Positions 44,164 to 56,064 of a DNA stretch of 64,000 bases are shown here, piece by piece; positions within the stretch are counted from its first letter, which is position 1, and each line of letters starts with the position of its first letter. The notes under the pieces were generated by a model. The model worked only from the letters and a program-made list of their open reading frames with translations, ran no database searches and was not told the DNA's origin. Source of the DNA: Haliclona indistincta (lineage: Eukaryota; Porifera; Demospongiae; Haplosclerida; Chalinidae); assembly GCA_964017065.1 (NCBI GenBank), contig OZ024788.1, positions 3,240,887-3,304,886 on the forward strand, in the 5' to 3' direction. Position numbers and translations under genes: made by a program.

Positions 44164-46909
44164 TCTCCCTCCCTCCTTCCCTCCCTCCCTCTCTCCCTCC
44201 CTCTCTCTCTTGCTTCAGAATGGTAACTCTGATGCCCCCTTGTTGCTATGGCTCCAGGGTGGACCAGGAGCTGCCTCAATGTTTGGCCTCTTTGTTGAGA
44301 ATGGTCCATTGATGGTTGATTCAACTGGTCAAGGTTGATTTGATTGTTCACACATTTAAGTTTTTGCTTCACTGTTGGCACTTTTAGTTTCTCAAAGGGA
44401 AGTGACATGGAACAAAAAGTATCACATGATCTACATTGATAATCCGGTCAAAACTGGTTTCAGCTTTACTGATAAATCAAACCAAGGCCTGGTGACCAGT
44501 GAAGGCCAGATAGCACAATACCTGTACAGGTTAGCCCCTGTTGTTAGTTGCCAAATACTTTATTGTGCATCATTAGCACGCTCTATCAATTCTTTCAAGT
44601 TTTTCCTGAATATCAAAGTTGTCCATTTTACATAACAGGAGAGGTAAGAAAAACATATGAGTAGCTCACAAAGCTCAATAGTATTCTAGCTGGGTAGCTC
44701 AATGGGTACTAGGTAGCTGGGTAGTATTTTATGAGTAGTTTAATGGGTATGGGTATATTCTAGCTGGGCCCTGAAGAGACGGCTATAAAGCGGATATTTC
44801 TGTGTTGCGTCCCTTATAAGCAGTCTCTTTGTTTGTTTTGATATTTGCATCTATCTATAGTCCTATGCTGGTAAATACATACCTGCTCTTGGGTACTACA
44901 TACATGCTGCTAATCCTAAAGCTACCATGAAGATCAACCTAGTCGGTATAGCACTGGGCGATGCCTTAATCGATCCACAAAACGTAAGATGAACTTATGA
45001 TGAATGAAGTGGTTATTATGTTATGTTGTGGTTTAGACTCAATGTAGGTATGCCGAGCAGCTGTACAATCTGGGTCTCGCCAACACAGAACAGGCTGAGT
45101 ACATAAAGCGAGAAACTGATCGTTCTGTGCTTCTGATGAAGGAAAAGAAATACAGTGAAGCTAATGTGGTATGTGCAAAGAGTGCTACAATGGGACCCCG
45201 CTAATCCGGACCTCCGAATTGCGGATACCCCATTTTAAAGGACACCAAATGTGGGCACCAGTCGATGGCGAGTGTATGTTTTAACCCTGAAAAGAAGATA
45301 CCCCGTTAATCAGGACATTTCGGGGAGTACTAGTGGTGTCCGGATTAGAGAGGTCCCACTGTATAGGGATTCGTGTAAATTGCGAGCCAAATTAGAAGTA
45401 CTCGTGACTATAAAATAAGGCAGCACTAGGTCTCAAACTTTCTTCAGTACTTCAGAAATGCTGTGTTATACTTTTCTTTCTCATTATGGGCCCATGCTGT
45501 AATGTTTATGCATCATTCTGCTATGTTTAAACATCTCTCTCTCTCTCTTATACATTACAAGATAATGGATGAGCTGATAGGAGGGGTCATATACCCGTAT
45601 CCAGTATACTTTGCTAATATAACTGGCGTTGACCTCACTAACTTTGAGAGAACAGAGGTACATTCAACAATACCATGAACCAGATTATGGGATTCTGTCT
45701 GCTGATATTCACAATAATTACCGATACAGGGCTTGTATCGCTTTTGCATTGTCACCTAACATCAATTAATTGCTGTACTACTTGTGCAGCAGGAGTAGTC
45801 ACCTTGCATTACATGTACATACTCTCAAATCAGCCGTCGTATTCTATAGGGAACTCCCAACTACTTTAATTCTTTTATCAATCGTGCTGATGTGCGTAAG
45901 GCGATACATGTTGGAAGCACTCCGTATGAAGACGGCTCACGTGAAGTATCCATGGCATTAGTAGCTGTAAGTAATGCATACTGGTAACTAACACGACTTA
46001 TTGGTGTGTGTGCTGTAGGACATCATGGCGCCACAAGCTGAGAACTTTACTGCTCTGCTCAACAATCAATACAAGGTTAGACAGGAACATAAACATCACA
46101 GCTTATACTTGAAACTTGCCTCTAATACGCAGTGGCGTAGCTACACCCGGGCCTGCCTGGGCTAATACGTATCATTTTATCAGGACACTTTTAAGCTAGT
46201 AATACACAGTGTATCGGTAATTTTGCCAGAAGGAAATTTGGCGAATTTGACAAATCGTCAAGCATTTGCCAGAAAATAATTTGCTTTATCTGTTACAGTA
46301 ATACGTGCGGCAGGCACTGGGCGCCAAAATTTAATTCGCCAAAATACATTTCCGTGTCATTCGACAAAATTTTGTCCCTCCAAAATTACCCACTATACGG
46401 TATTTAAGATAGATCTTATCTACAAACTGGAAAGGTTTGCCCGGCTCTATAATATGAGCCCATGTATTATCACAATCAACATTATTACAACTACCGAGAA
46501 TACAATGCAGGGTATCATTTTGCTCTTCGTTGCTACAACAAATTGCCATAAATATTTTAACTCTTAATCTACTATCAAATGATACAGGTGTTGCTGTACA
46601 ATGGGCAGTTGGACTTGATTGTAGGAGCAGCCTTAACAGAGTACTCCCTCCTACAGCTGTACGAATGGGATGCTAGGGATGAGTATGCCAGAGCTATCAG
46701 GAAGGAATGGAGAGTCAACCCAGATGACAAAGATGTAGCAGGCTATGTCACTCAAGTTGGAAACTTTCAACGGGTAAGTTATAAAAATTAATAATTATTA
46801 TTTATTTTATCATTTTTAGGTGGTGGTCCGTGGTGGAGGTCATCTGCTGCCAGCTGACCAACCAGAGAGAGCGCTGAGCATGCTGGACAACTTTATTATG
46901 ATGTCATAA
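43545..46909 (+). CDS. CPVL: Serine carboxypeptidase, CPVL-like, 13 exons, one apparent frameshift
   Basis: Peptidase family S10, a lysosomal/secretory serine carboxypeptidase. Exons: 43545-43722, 43769-43819, 43870-43933, 44219-44333, 44388-44529, 44577-44643, 44861-44983, 45037-45168, 45562-45657, 45850-45966, 46019-46075, 46588-46773, 46820-46909. All introns are GT-AG and phases agree. It would be about 471 residues, close to vertebrate CPVL. A signal peptide starts MIGSRVVMVVVCLCLS. Landmarks are APLLLWLQGGPGAASMFGLF, catalytic Ser in GESYAGKY (split by an intron), Asp in YNGQLDLIVGAAL and His in VRGGGHLLP. Oddities: exon 3 needs a 2-base deletion between NMYFWF and FPAQ (TTCTCTTTCC near 43918-43925) to stay in frame, and the usually conserved Gly in DNPVGTGFSF is Lys. 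Confidence 0.85.
43972..44214. repeat. TC/CCCT microsatellite ending at a splice acceptor
   Basis: About 240 bases of TC, then CCCT-type units fill intron 3 of the carboxypeptidase right up to the CTTGCTTCAG acceptor. Confidence 0.95.
45182..45362. mobile_element. pogo/Tigger-like MITE in carboxypeptidase intron 8
   Basis: Ends ACAATGGGACCCCGCTAATC and an inverse-like GGATTAGAGAGGTCCCACTG, followed by TA. The CAGTGG(G/A)ACC(T/C) ends resemble pogo-type elements. The same end type occurs at 53715-53881. Confidence 0.75.
46131..46405. mobile_element. MITE remnants in carboxypeptidase intron 11
   Basis: 46131-46165 has the GTGGCGTAGCTAC end seen in the 9396 element. 46205-46405 has inverted ends (GTATCGGTAATTTTG and CAAAATTACCCACTATACGG). 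The ATACGGTA end also occurs near 63140 (TTTCCCGCTATACGGTA). Confidence 0.6.
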
Positions 46910-48029
46910 AACACACTACATCAATTCACAATACCCATTGACCACCACACTACTTGAATGATTCTGTTATTTTCTCCTTAGTATAATTACAAATGGTAAC
47001 GCTTTGTCCCACGAGCAGGAGATAGCCAAGGCATGTACTGCACTTCATGCAAACAGCATTCAGCGTATTCCATGCAAACAGATAAGAGACAACATGCTCG
47101 TCAAGGAAGGAAAGAGAGACTTCAGTACAGCATGCATGCAATGGAGCTGCATCTATAGTGATGCTGGCAGGAAGAAGGGGCTTTTGCATGTACCCACTCA
47201 CTGAGACATGCTCCAAGAAGCTGTTGTATTGAGCAATTCTTCAGAACCTTACGAATGACGGTGATGCTAAAGAGGAATTTTTGCACATGTAACATGTAGT
47301 TTGTGCGAGAACAGGCGTACACATAACTGTGTTAAAAATGTAAAGAACAATTCCTAGAACTAAGTTGGTATGCACTAACAATTTCCATTATTTTGTACTG
47401 AGTCAAGACTGTGAGCTATCTTTGTGTGCTGCAAAATAATAAAAGAAGCTGATTCTGGAAGTGTTTTCATGTGGAAAATAAATCGAATTTTGTATCTCAA
47501 TGCAGAACAGTAACTACATGTGTGCAGTTGATAGTTGCTTGACTACAAGGATCCGAACGCCAACAAGAGAGAGAGAGAGAGGAAAATGGAAGAGAGATGA
47601 GGGAATGAGTATTTGATCTAGTAACTGACCTTTGTCTGCAGGTCGAGCTCTAGTATTGCAGCTAGTAAACTAACTAGCATTGCAAGTCCCTCCGGGCTCT
47701 CCTTTCAGACCGGCTAATGAATTTCCTGTCAATTTATCGCTAGATTTCGCACGTCTTTTTATTGGACAGTGTAATTATTTCTTTGGCTGGAAACAGTAAT
47801 GTGATGTTTTACTAGTCATTGTACAATGTAAGGCAGCAACATGTTGTTAATGCAGGTTGCAGCCACATGTTGCAGATATCAAGCATACATACATGTATGA
47901 AATGAAATTAATTTACCAGTCTCTATATCCACTATAGAGAATAATTGTGGAGACTGCTAGCTAATTTAGAGGCATTAAAATGATAAAATTAAAGTCTGTT
48001 TTTGATGCTAATTATCAAATACTATCTAC
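46910..48029. other. Intergenic 3' of the carboxypeptidase
   Basis: AATAAA-like signals occur near 47440 and 47475. No gene is recognised. Confidence 0.5.
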
Positions 48030-48520
48030 TGCTAAGTAGCACTCGCTATTTTCTCTTGTGCAGAACATAGACTAATCAGACTACAAGCAGTGTTAATGAC
48101 TTTTCTGCTATGAGAAAGGCTATGGCAATCCCTCTGGTCAACCAATAACTTGTAATGTGGAAGGTTACAAAGCAAACAATGATGTTACCTGCTCCTCAGT
48201 AGAATAATCCTTTCAGTCTATTACCATGCAGTTGTAATTGCCGTAGGCAGTATAGTCTGGTGCCATAGAGGACTCCGATCCACATAAGCCCCCCAATAGG
48301 TGCAATACTGCATCGATTACTCCTTATATAAATTTTGCATGCCTTTAGGTCCTCGACTCTTCGTAGATGATTTTTACGCTTCCTCTTGAGTCAAAGCATT
48401 AATTCCTGTTTAAGGATTGAACTATTTTGTTCAGCTTTAGATGCATAATAATAGAATTAACAACCAGACGATGTCTGAATTATTGTTTTCGTCGCAAATT
48501 TTTTCTGCTCATCCCTACAA
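48030..48520. repeat. Duplicated intergenic block, copy 2
   Basis: Matches 2206-2720 in the same orientation. Confidence 0.8.
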
Positions 48521-48544
48521 AGGGACAGGTGAGGTGGGTTAGTG

Positions 48545-48830
48545 ATATCCCATTATTGATAGGCATCTCAGTGGTGCTTGCTGTGATTGTAAGCTTACAA
48601 TCCATTCCCTTCTTGCTTGGTACTCTGTCTTCAAGCCCTGCTGTACAAAAATTATTAGCTAACATATAACAGCAAGAAGGCCGGCCAATGATAACCCACG
48701 AGTTGAAGACCAAACTCCACTTATCGCTGTTTTAGTGACTAATATCTCTTTCAATGACTTTGTAGCAGATGATCTTTATGCTGATCGATATCGTGTATAC
48801 TCAATCCTGATGAGTACAAAGAGGAGTAAC
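48545..48830 (+). pseudogene. BHR C-terminal remnant with uninterrupted site
   Basis: Contains GGCATCTCAGTGGTGCT (an ectodomain motif) fused to VIVSLQSIPF (last helix), then a broken tail region ending ADDLYADR, with further frameshifts after it. It aligns with 27570-27737 plus 30480-30587 and shows the empty ACTTA site at 48719-48723. Confidence 0.8.
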
Positions 48831-49490
48831 TAAGAAAGTCAATAACATATCTTTGTACGTAGTTGAAACTTGTGCATACGTAGCAAAAACACTATAGCTT
48901 TATAATTGTCACTGTATATAGCTGCATGATAATGTTGCACATTAATTTTTCATACACTAATACGTAAAGTGTTGTTAAAGTTGCTCATAATTATTTTTAG
49001 TTTTCCGGAATTTGGATTTGAATTAACATTATTAATTTTTGTCCTCAAAATTGAAGTATGCTTCAATAGACATCTATTGTTTACTGCATAAGATGATGCA
49101 GGTGCATTAGCAATTAATTGTAAACAGTCACAGGACAAAAACTAATTTGTGATCGAATAATGTTTATTATTATGTGATACACTCACACGTATAGATCACA
49201 CATACTTTCAAATAATTATTACTTATGTGTGATTTTTTGATCACACATGAACTTTTAATCTTATCTGTATCAAATTTTACTTTGTCAGCTGAGAATTTTT
49301 CTCACACATGCACATTTAATCCAACTGAACCTTAAAATCAAATCAAAACTTTCGTCCTGAGAGTAGAGAAACTATGAAACGATAACAAAAGAGGAACTAG
49401 AATAGTGTCAGATAAGAAAATAATTATAGAGCAGCCTATAAACTAGTAGTAGTCAGAGCAGCAGAGGTACATAAATGTACGAATAGTGCA
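48831..49490. other. Intergenic upstream of BHR4
   Basis: AT-rich. TGTGATCAAA/TTTGATCACAC-like motifs recur at 49150-49260. No gene is recognised. Confidence 0.5.
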
Positions 49491-49494
49491 ATCT

Positions 49495-49735
49495 TTAATT
49501 AGAGCGTGGCTCGTTGCTTGGCAGCACGGCAATTTGCATGCAACAGTACTGACACATGCATGCTTAGCTCTTGGCAAGTACGTCAGTGGTTTACTGTGCT
49601 AAAGAGCGGCGCAACTTCCGCGGCGCACATACGTCGTAATAATATAATACAGGTAGCAGTACAATGGGAGGCGGTATATGATTGCTGAGATACAGTTTCC
49701 CGCCCTCATTCAGTAACGCTGCCCTAACTGACCTC
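49495..49735 (+). promoter_or_regulatory. BHR4 upstream block and leader
   Basis: TTAATTAGAGCGTGGCTCGT, CTAAAGAGCGGCGCAACTTC and GAGGCGGTA are shared with BHR3. The upstream ATG at 49664 opens a five-codon frame. Confidence 0.5.
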
Positions 49736-52700
49736 ATGATGGTCGTGGGTACTTTCTTTCTCTTACTGGCTCTGCCAATTATATGCTATACTATTGCAGA
49801 CCAAAGACTGGTGATCTATGTGGACAGCAGCAGCCAGACTGGTGTCAATGACTCCTCCTGCTGGGAGGGAGGCTACTCCACTCCCTGCCTCTCCCTCAAC
49901 CTGGCCCTCAAAGGAGCCCAGCACTACAACCACTCCATCACCATCCTCCTCCAACCAGGACAACACCAGCTGCACAATGGCAGTGAGACTCAGCTCAGGA
50001 ACATGTCCCATCTAGCCATTGTGGGCAATGCCAGTCAAGGTGAGCCTGTAGTCATCAATTGTCAGCCATTGGCTGGTCTAGCATTCTTCTGGTCAACCAA
50101 TATCACAATCAGTAACTTGACTATAATTAACTGTGGAAAGATGCAAAGCGAACACGATAATGATTGTAACCCGATCCAAGTAGCAATATTGTTTACTGGC
50201 TGCTCCTCAATAGAATTGAGCAATCTTCACGTTAATGAGTCTAATGGCACTGGTGCTGCTGTTTATAGTGCAATGGACAAAGTTAGCATTGACTCGTGTC
50301 AGTTCATGTACGGAGGAGGAGGAGGGTTAGTGATAGAGGCTAGCGAGGCCGCCTCACAATCATTCTGTACTGTAACTAACTCCACCTTCACTCACAACAC
50401 TGCTAGTAGTGCAGCTGGCCAGTGGATCAACCCGTGTGGCAGTACCACTAGAGGAGGAGGCATCTCAGTGGTGCTCAGAGGAGAAGCAACCAACAACACT
50501 GTACAACTGGTCAATAGTGTACGTCTGAACAACAACAAAGCACAGTTTGGAGGTGGTTTGTTTCTAGGCTTCTATGACAATGCCAGTGGTAATACTGTTA
50601 CTGTAGACAATGCTGAGGTGACAGAGAATGAGGTTTTGATAGAGAAGGCTAGTTCAGCCAGTGGTGGAGGTATCTTTATTGGTTTTGCTGCTACTGGAAC
50701 AAATGGTCTCTTTGGCAATGCAGTTACTATTAATAGTAGCAGGATTATCTCGAATGAAGCCGATATTGGTGGTGGCATTTCATTAAATCTAGTGAACAAT
50801 GGTCGTGAATATTCAACTGATAGTAACAAACTGGTTATTAAGAATAGTACTTTTGACAGCAATACAGCATTTCAAGGATCATCTGCTTGTCACAAAGTGG
50901 TAAGTGTAGCCAACCTCTTCTCAACACCACAATAAGCAGCTGTAACTTAACTAATGGTTATTGTGGTACTATCACCAGAAACAAAAATGCTTTTCAATGT
51001 ACTGGAAATGTCTTCATAAATTTTCTGTCACTCGTCACATTCAAGAACGATGTTATGCTTATTGGGGATTATCAGAATAGCTTCATATCAGCTCTGAGTC
51101 TTCGTTCCTCATCCATTGAACTCTCATCTTCTGCTCAGTTACAGTTTATCAACAACAGTGCTTACAATGGAGCTGGTATCCACCTGGTGGGGTCTAGCTC
51201 TATCATTCTGAATACTGGCTCTACTCTCTTGTTCAAGCACAACACAGCTTCAGGTCAGGGTGGTGCCATCTATGCTGATACTTGTACACTGAGTCAGAGT
51301 GTTGAATTCTGTGTTTTCAAACATATCAACTCATCACTTCATCCTGATGACTGCATGGGGAGTGAACATCACCTTCATGGACAATCAGGTAGCGAGTTTT
51401 CAATGTAATCAAAAGTTTATATCTGAATTCCCCAATGCAATCTATGTCAACTCAGTAGAATTTTCTAATAGAGAGCCAACTTCATTTGACAAGATGTTTT
51501 GCTGGAAGGGATGGTTTTATTCTGAAACAGAAGGTGACTGTAGTCAGCTTGAATCTGGTCCAGTTTATGTCCGGTACTACGGACCAAAGAATTATTCAAT
51601 CTATCCAGGAGATAGTCTTGACTCATATGTACAGCAACTTACAGTATATGATATATGGGGCAATGACATAACAAATCGAGAAAATATCCAAGTCAAACTT
51701 GATAGTAAATTTGCGTTCACTAATGAACCACATACATGCACTATCATCAAGCATACTAATAAACTGTTCCAGTAATCAAAATGTCATTGATCAAAGCTTA
51801 CCTGTGTATATACATCCTTACCAGTTCCCTGGAATAGCTATAACAATAAAGTTTGGGTGTGATGATCCTCCATGCAATTATTGTGCCAAATGCCAAAATT
51901 TTGATTGCGATACATTTGGTTATTCAGGAAATTGTCCCAAGTACTCAATCAGTAATTGCAACTCGTATTTTTCACATCAAACTTGTACTAGCACTTGTGC
52001 TGAAAGCAGAGAAGGAATGCTATGTGGTAACTGTAGTGAGGGGTATGCTGTAGCCATTAATGATCCTGACCTCTCTTGTATAGAATGTTATTCTCCATAC
52101 TATGGAGTAGTGGTTTTTATATTACTCCAACTAGTACCAGTTCTGATTATGTTAACACTGTTGGCAGTTCTTCACATCAAAATCACTGATGGTGGTCTCA
52201 GTGAGTTTGTGCTGTTCAGTCAAATGGTGACACTGCAATTCCCAGGACTAGGCTATTCATCTTGGGTGCCAAATGTAGCTGGTAATTGTTTTTTTCTCCC
52301 GGATGTACAAGATTATTATCGTCAGTACTTTCCGAGTATCCCTCTCACAGTGTACAGTATTTGGAATCTCAATTTTCTGAATCTTGATCCAGTTCCTTTC
52401 TGTATCCCTTTCATAGACACAGCAGCTGAAGCTATTCTTCTCCAATACATCACAGCTGCCTGTCCTCTGGTGTTTATTGTGGTGACATATACTTGGATCA
52501 AGTGCTACAATAATGGCTACAGGCTTGTTGTATACACCACTAGACCAGTCCATCAGCTATTGGCTCGCTTCTGGCAAAGATTCAAAATACAGCCTTCCCT
52601 CATCGACACATATGCCGGTTTGATACTACTATCATTCATGCGCTTCCTAGCCACCTCTGTTAAACTGCTGAAGTTCACTGTAGTTGTAGGTGAAGAAGGA

Positions 52701-53435
52701 TATACTGCATTTTATTATGATGCTAACTTGAGCTACTTTGGTTGGCCTCATGCTGTATATGGTGTCCTGGCAATATTGTGTCTACTGGTATTTGTAGTTA
52801 CTCCAACAATCGTTCTCTTATTCTATCATCTCAAATCTTTCCAGCGATGTCTGACAAGATGTAAGTTGAACAGGCCAGGTCTGCATGCACTGGTTGATGC
52901 TTATCAGGGCTGCTTCAAAAACCGTGCAACTGATGGCAGTGAAAGAAGATACTTTGCTGGAATATATCTCTTGTTCCGCTTTTGCTATGTTGCTCTTTTT
53001 ATAACACCATTTGATTTTATAATACCATATAATTTTGTTACTTTCTCAATGGGTGTAACTACTTGCTTAAGTGGTTTTATGTTGCTTTTGATTATTATAT
53101 TACGGCCTTATAAATCAGCTGCCTACAACTTCACTAGCTTTATGGTGATGGTCATTTTACTTTCATATGCATTTGGAACAATGGCTTCACAACTGATATT
53201 TACAGTATACACTCCATTCTTGGCACTCTGCCTCTACCTCACCTATCGGCTACTCAAGCTCTGCTGTTTAAGAATCATTTGCAAGAAAAATAAAGAAATG
53301 AATCCAGGAAATGAATCACAACCAGAGCGAGCTCCACTTGTTGTGCCTGTGACAACAGTTTCGGTCAATGAATATGTCCCAGATGATCTGTATGCTGATC
53401 GTGTACTCAATCCTGATGAGTACAATGAACACTAA
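49736..53435 (+). pseudogene. BHR4: full-length receptor-like gene with three 4-base frameshifts
   Basis: Starts MMVVGTFFLLLALPIICYT, aligned with BHR3, and ends DDLYADRVLNPDEYNEH. All modules are present, but the frame changes three times: loss of four bases in ATCTGCTTGTCAC near 50885 (ATCTGCTTACTTGTCAC in BHR3), gain of four in GACTGCATGGGGAG near 51353, and gain of four in CCACATACATGCAC near 51735. Apart from these the sequence is well conserved, including the Cys-rich module (ESREGMLCGNCSEGYAVAI) and all helices. It could be a recent pseudogene, or the indels could be assembly errors. Variable segments differ from BHR2 and BHR3 (for example TNGYCGTITRNKNAFQCTG). Confidence 0.8.
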
Positions 53436-53714
53436 CACATATCCTCAGTTAATACCACTGCTACTTTACTTCTACAAGAACTAAATGATGACTAGTCATT
53501 GTATGTGTTGTGGAAACCTTTAACTAGATTTTTGCTGATTTTACATTAGTAACTTTTCTTTTATAAAGTGTTCATCTTTTTAGAGCTGCTGATTATTAAT
53601 ATTAGATTTTGTTTTTTTGATGCTGATTTTTTATTAATCAGTGAGACGGCTATCTTTCATTTGATCAACAGAAGTACCAAATATAATATTGATGTTTAAA
53701 ATAAATTATTAATT
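53436..53714. other. BHR4 3' flank
   Basis: Diverged from the BHR1-3 flanks; no gene. Confidence 0.6.
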
Positions 53715-53881
53715 ACAGTGGAAACCTCTCTTAACGGACACTCCCAATAGTAGACACCTCCATATAACGGACAGTTTGCTATTGTACACAACAAGTCAGA
53801 TAAAACCTACATGTAAGGGACACATGTAATGGACAAACTGCACTTGCCCAACTTGTCCGATATAGAGAGGTTCCACTGTAT
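53715..53881. mobile_element. pogo/Tigger-like MITE, about 165 bp
   Basis: Ends ACAGTGGAAACCTCTCTTAA and TATAGAGAGGTTCCACTGTA are inverted, with TA at the edges. Confidence 0.85.
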
Positions 53882-53923
53882 CATTGTCTGATGTAATAGA
53901 GAAGTCGGCATTGAAGGTTAATT

Positions 53924-54180
53924 ATCATTGCCGATCGGCAATGCTATCACAGCTTGTCGGAGGTCAGTGCACAAACGTGGCCTATTTTGGTCACCCTTCA
54001 TGTACAAGTAATTTACATGATTTTACATGCTGTGTGGACAATTGCTTGTACACTATTGCACACTGGATGTGTACAGAAGTGTACAAATTTGTTTGGGCCT
54101 GACTGAGTGATCAAGTAGTGTGCAAGTTTGCACTAGTGACCAAGCCATGAACAAAGTTGCACACATATGCCTGCACTGGC
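53924..54180. repeat. Palindrome plus block inverted at 57800-58000
   Basis: Begins with TCATTGCCGATCGGCAATG, the palindrome found at the ends of foldback copies A-C. The next bases (CACAGCTTGTC.GA.GTCAGTGC) are the inverse of the sequence just left of copy D (GCACTGACATCTGACAAGCTGTG). Confidence 0.65.
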
Positions 54181-54259
54181 TGTCGGCTGCAGTTATAGCA
54201 TCGATCTAAACTTATACGTGGCTGTTGTCAATACAAAAAAAAATGAGAAAAACAAATAA

Positions 54260-54830
54260 TTATAGTAGAGTTTTTGTAATTAGAGCAGAACGAAACATTT
54301 TTCCTGATCTTGATGTTCCTTCGACTAATTTTGTTTCCCCAAATATCCTTACAGTTTCTATTTTCTTCTCTAATTTTGATTTCAGGATTCTCTTTTCTGA
54401 TTGACTGGTCTCTGCCATATCCCTATTGATTCTAGCATGTGAGAGTGCACGGTCTTTTTCTTTTCTAGATCTACTGGAGCAACTGTTTGCACCTTGCCGA
54501 ATGGACCGGGTTGCTTGAACAACTGCTAGCTGGTTCACATATTGGTGACAATAATGCATCAAGTACAATAGGCTCAGTGTCACTCAAACAGTGTTCCTCA
54601 GCAGTTTTGATGTTAAACTCTGTCTCGAAGTACTCTTCTGTTTTCTCCACTTCACACTGTTTTTGTTTGGCTGTTGTTACTTGTGCTGTAGCCTTTCCTT
54701 CTCCTGCAGCTCTTCTAGTTCTTCTTTTTCAGCCAACTCGAGAGCTTCATATTTGCACAACGTTCACGACTCATCCGACAATCAGGCAATGACTCATCCA
54801 AAAGCAAAAGTAATTCCCATCATTCCTTCT
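54260..54830 (-). other. Possible minus-strand coding fragment, charged coiled coil
   Basis: Minus-strand reading gives LELAEKEELEELQEKERLQH and a following open stretch (CEVEKTEEYFETEFNIKTAEEHC), then a Lys/Glu-rich stretch near 54260-54450 in another frame. Splice signals do not clearly join them. I cannot assign a family; it may be a remnant. Confidence 0.3.
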
Positions 54831-54979
54831 TACTCTTGTGTACACGTTTCTTGTTGTTTCTATAAACCTGTCTTCTTTTCCTCTTTGCTTTTATTGACCC
54901 TTCTCCCCTGTAATTCTGTGGATTACAAAACAATAGTTAAATTAAAATTCCATGTTTTAGTCCCTAATAGATGTATCCA

Positions 54980-55041
54980 AAGCACACGCAACCATGTCTG
55001 CCTACCAGATCGCACAATGCTGATCGCAGGTCAGACGTACA

Positions 55042-55072
<31 letters not shown>

Positions 55073-55650
55073 ACCATGTCTGCCTACCAGATCGCACAAT
55101 GCTGATCGCAGGTCAGACATAAAACACACACACACAAGCATGTCTGCCTACCAGATCGCACAATGCTGATCGCCGGTCAGACGTACACACACACACACAC
55201 ACAACCATGTCTGCCTACCAGATCGCACAATGCTGAATTATTTTAGGAAGTGGTTAACGTAGTATTAACATGCGTGGGCGTACACGTGCTATATAGCTGC
55301 CATAATAGCTGTAGTGTTACGTAATTAATACGTTTTAAATTAGATTCATAACTGATACTGCAATCTGATTGGGTCGCAGCTATAGCTGCGACGGGCACAA
55401 GTCGTGTATACTAGTGTCCCCTGACTATATACAGTATGCGATTAGGCAGGCCACGCCTGACTAGTCTGCCTACCAGATCACACAATGCTGATCGCAGGTC
55501 AGACGTACAACACACACACGCAACCATGTCTGCCTACCAGATCGCACAATGCTGATCGCAGGTCAGACGTACAACACACACACGCAACCATGTCTGCCTA
55601 CCAGATCGCACAATGCTGATCGCCGGTCAGACGTACAACACACACACACA
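54980..55650. repeat. 66-bp minisatellite with CA tails, two clusters
   Basis: The unit is CATGTCTGCCTACCAGATCG, then CACAATGCTGATCGCAGGTC, then AGACGTACAA and a variable (CA)n. Four units lie at 54990-55240 and three at 55465-55650, separated by about 220 bases of unrelated sequence. Confidence 0.9.
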
Positions 55651-56064
55651 CACCGTGACACACAAACACGGAGAGAACAAAATTGATACCTTTGTCTTGT
55701 GTGACGTAAAGGAAAGGGAATGCTCGTCTTGAGCATGATGATGGTCAACACCAGACGTCACTGTTGCCGGCGAACATGGAGGTACTGCGACGAGGTACTG
55801 TCAATGGCAGAGATCGTACCCCTGTATTCGAGACATTAATGGTAAATAAAAAGGTCGAGAACATATCTTACCATCGCGCCTTCTTCAGAAAGAATAGCTG
55901 GAAGAACACGTGCCGCTGTTCTATCGATACCAGCATGAGAAGTAAATGCTCGATCTGTCTTATTCTAATTGTTGCCGCCTCAATAATCACGTGAGTGGGG
56001 TGTGTTCAAAGAACCACGTGGTCCAGTTCTCACCAGCAGATCAAGTGTTTCAGTGTGTTTCACC
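55651..56064. other. Region upstream of the multi-exon gene
   Basis: A 76-codon open frame here (55764) has no recognisable domain. The stretch may hold the promoter or 5' exon of the following gene. Confidence 0.3.

Noticed and set aside
43827..44338. Ser-Leu or Pro-Ser-Leu-rich frames on both strands
   Set aside because: They are the TC/CCCT microsatellite of a carboxypeptidase intron; the real exons lie on either side.
44571..44640. Alternative carboxypeptidase reading ending before GESYAG
   Set aside because: Using the acceptor at 44577 gives TLYQFFQVFPEYQSCPFYITGE in phase, so the apparent stop frame is wrong.
55020..55650. Possible CRISPR-like array (regular repeats)
   Set aside because: Spacers are just (CA)n of variable length, the units are tandem, and the DNA is eukaryotic.
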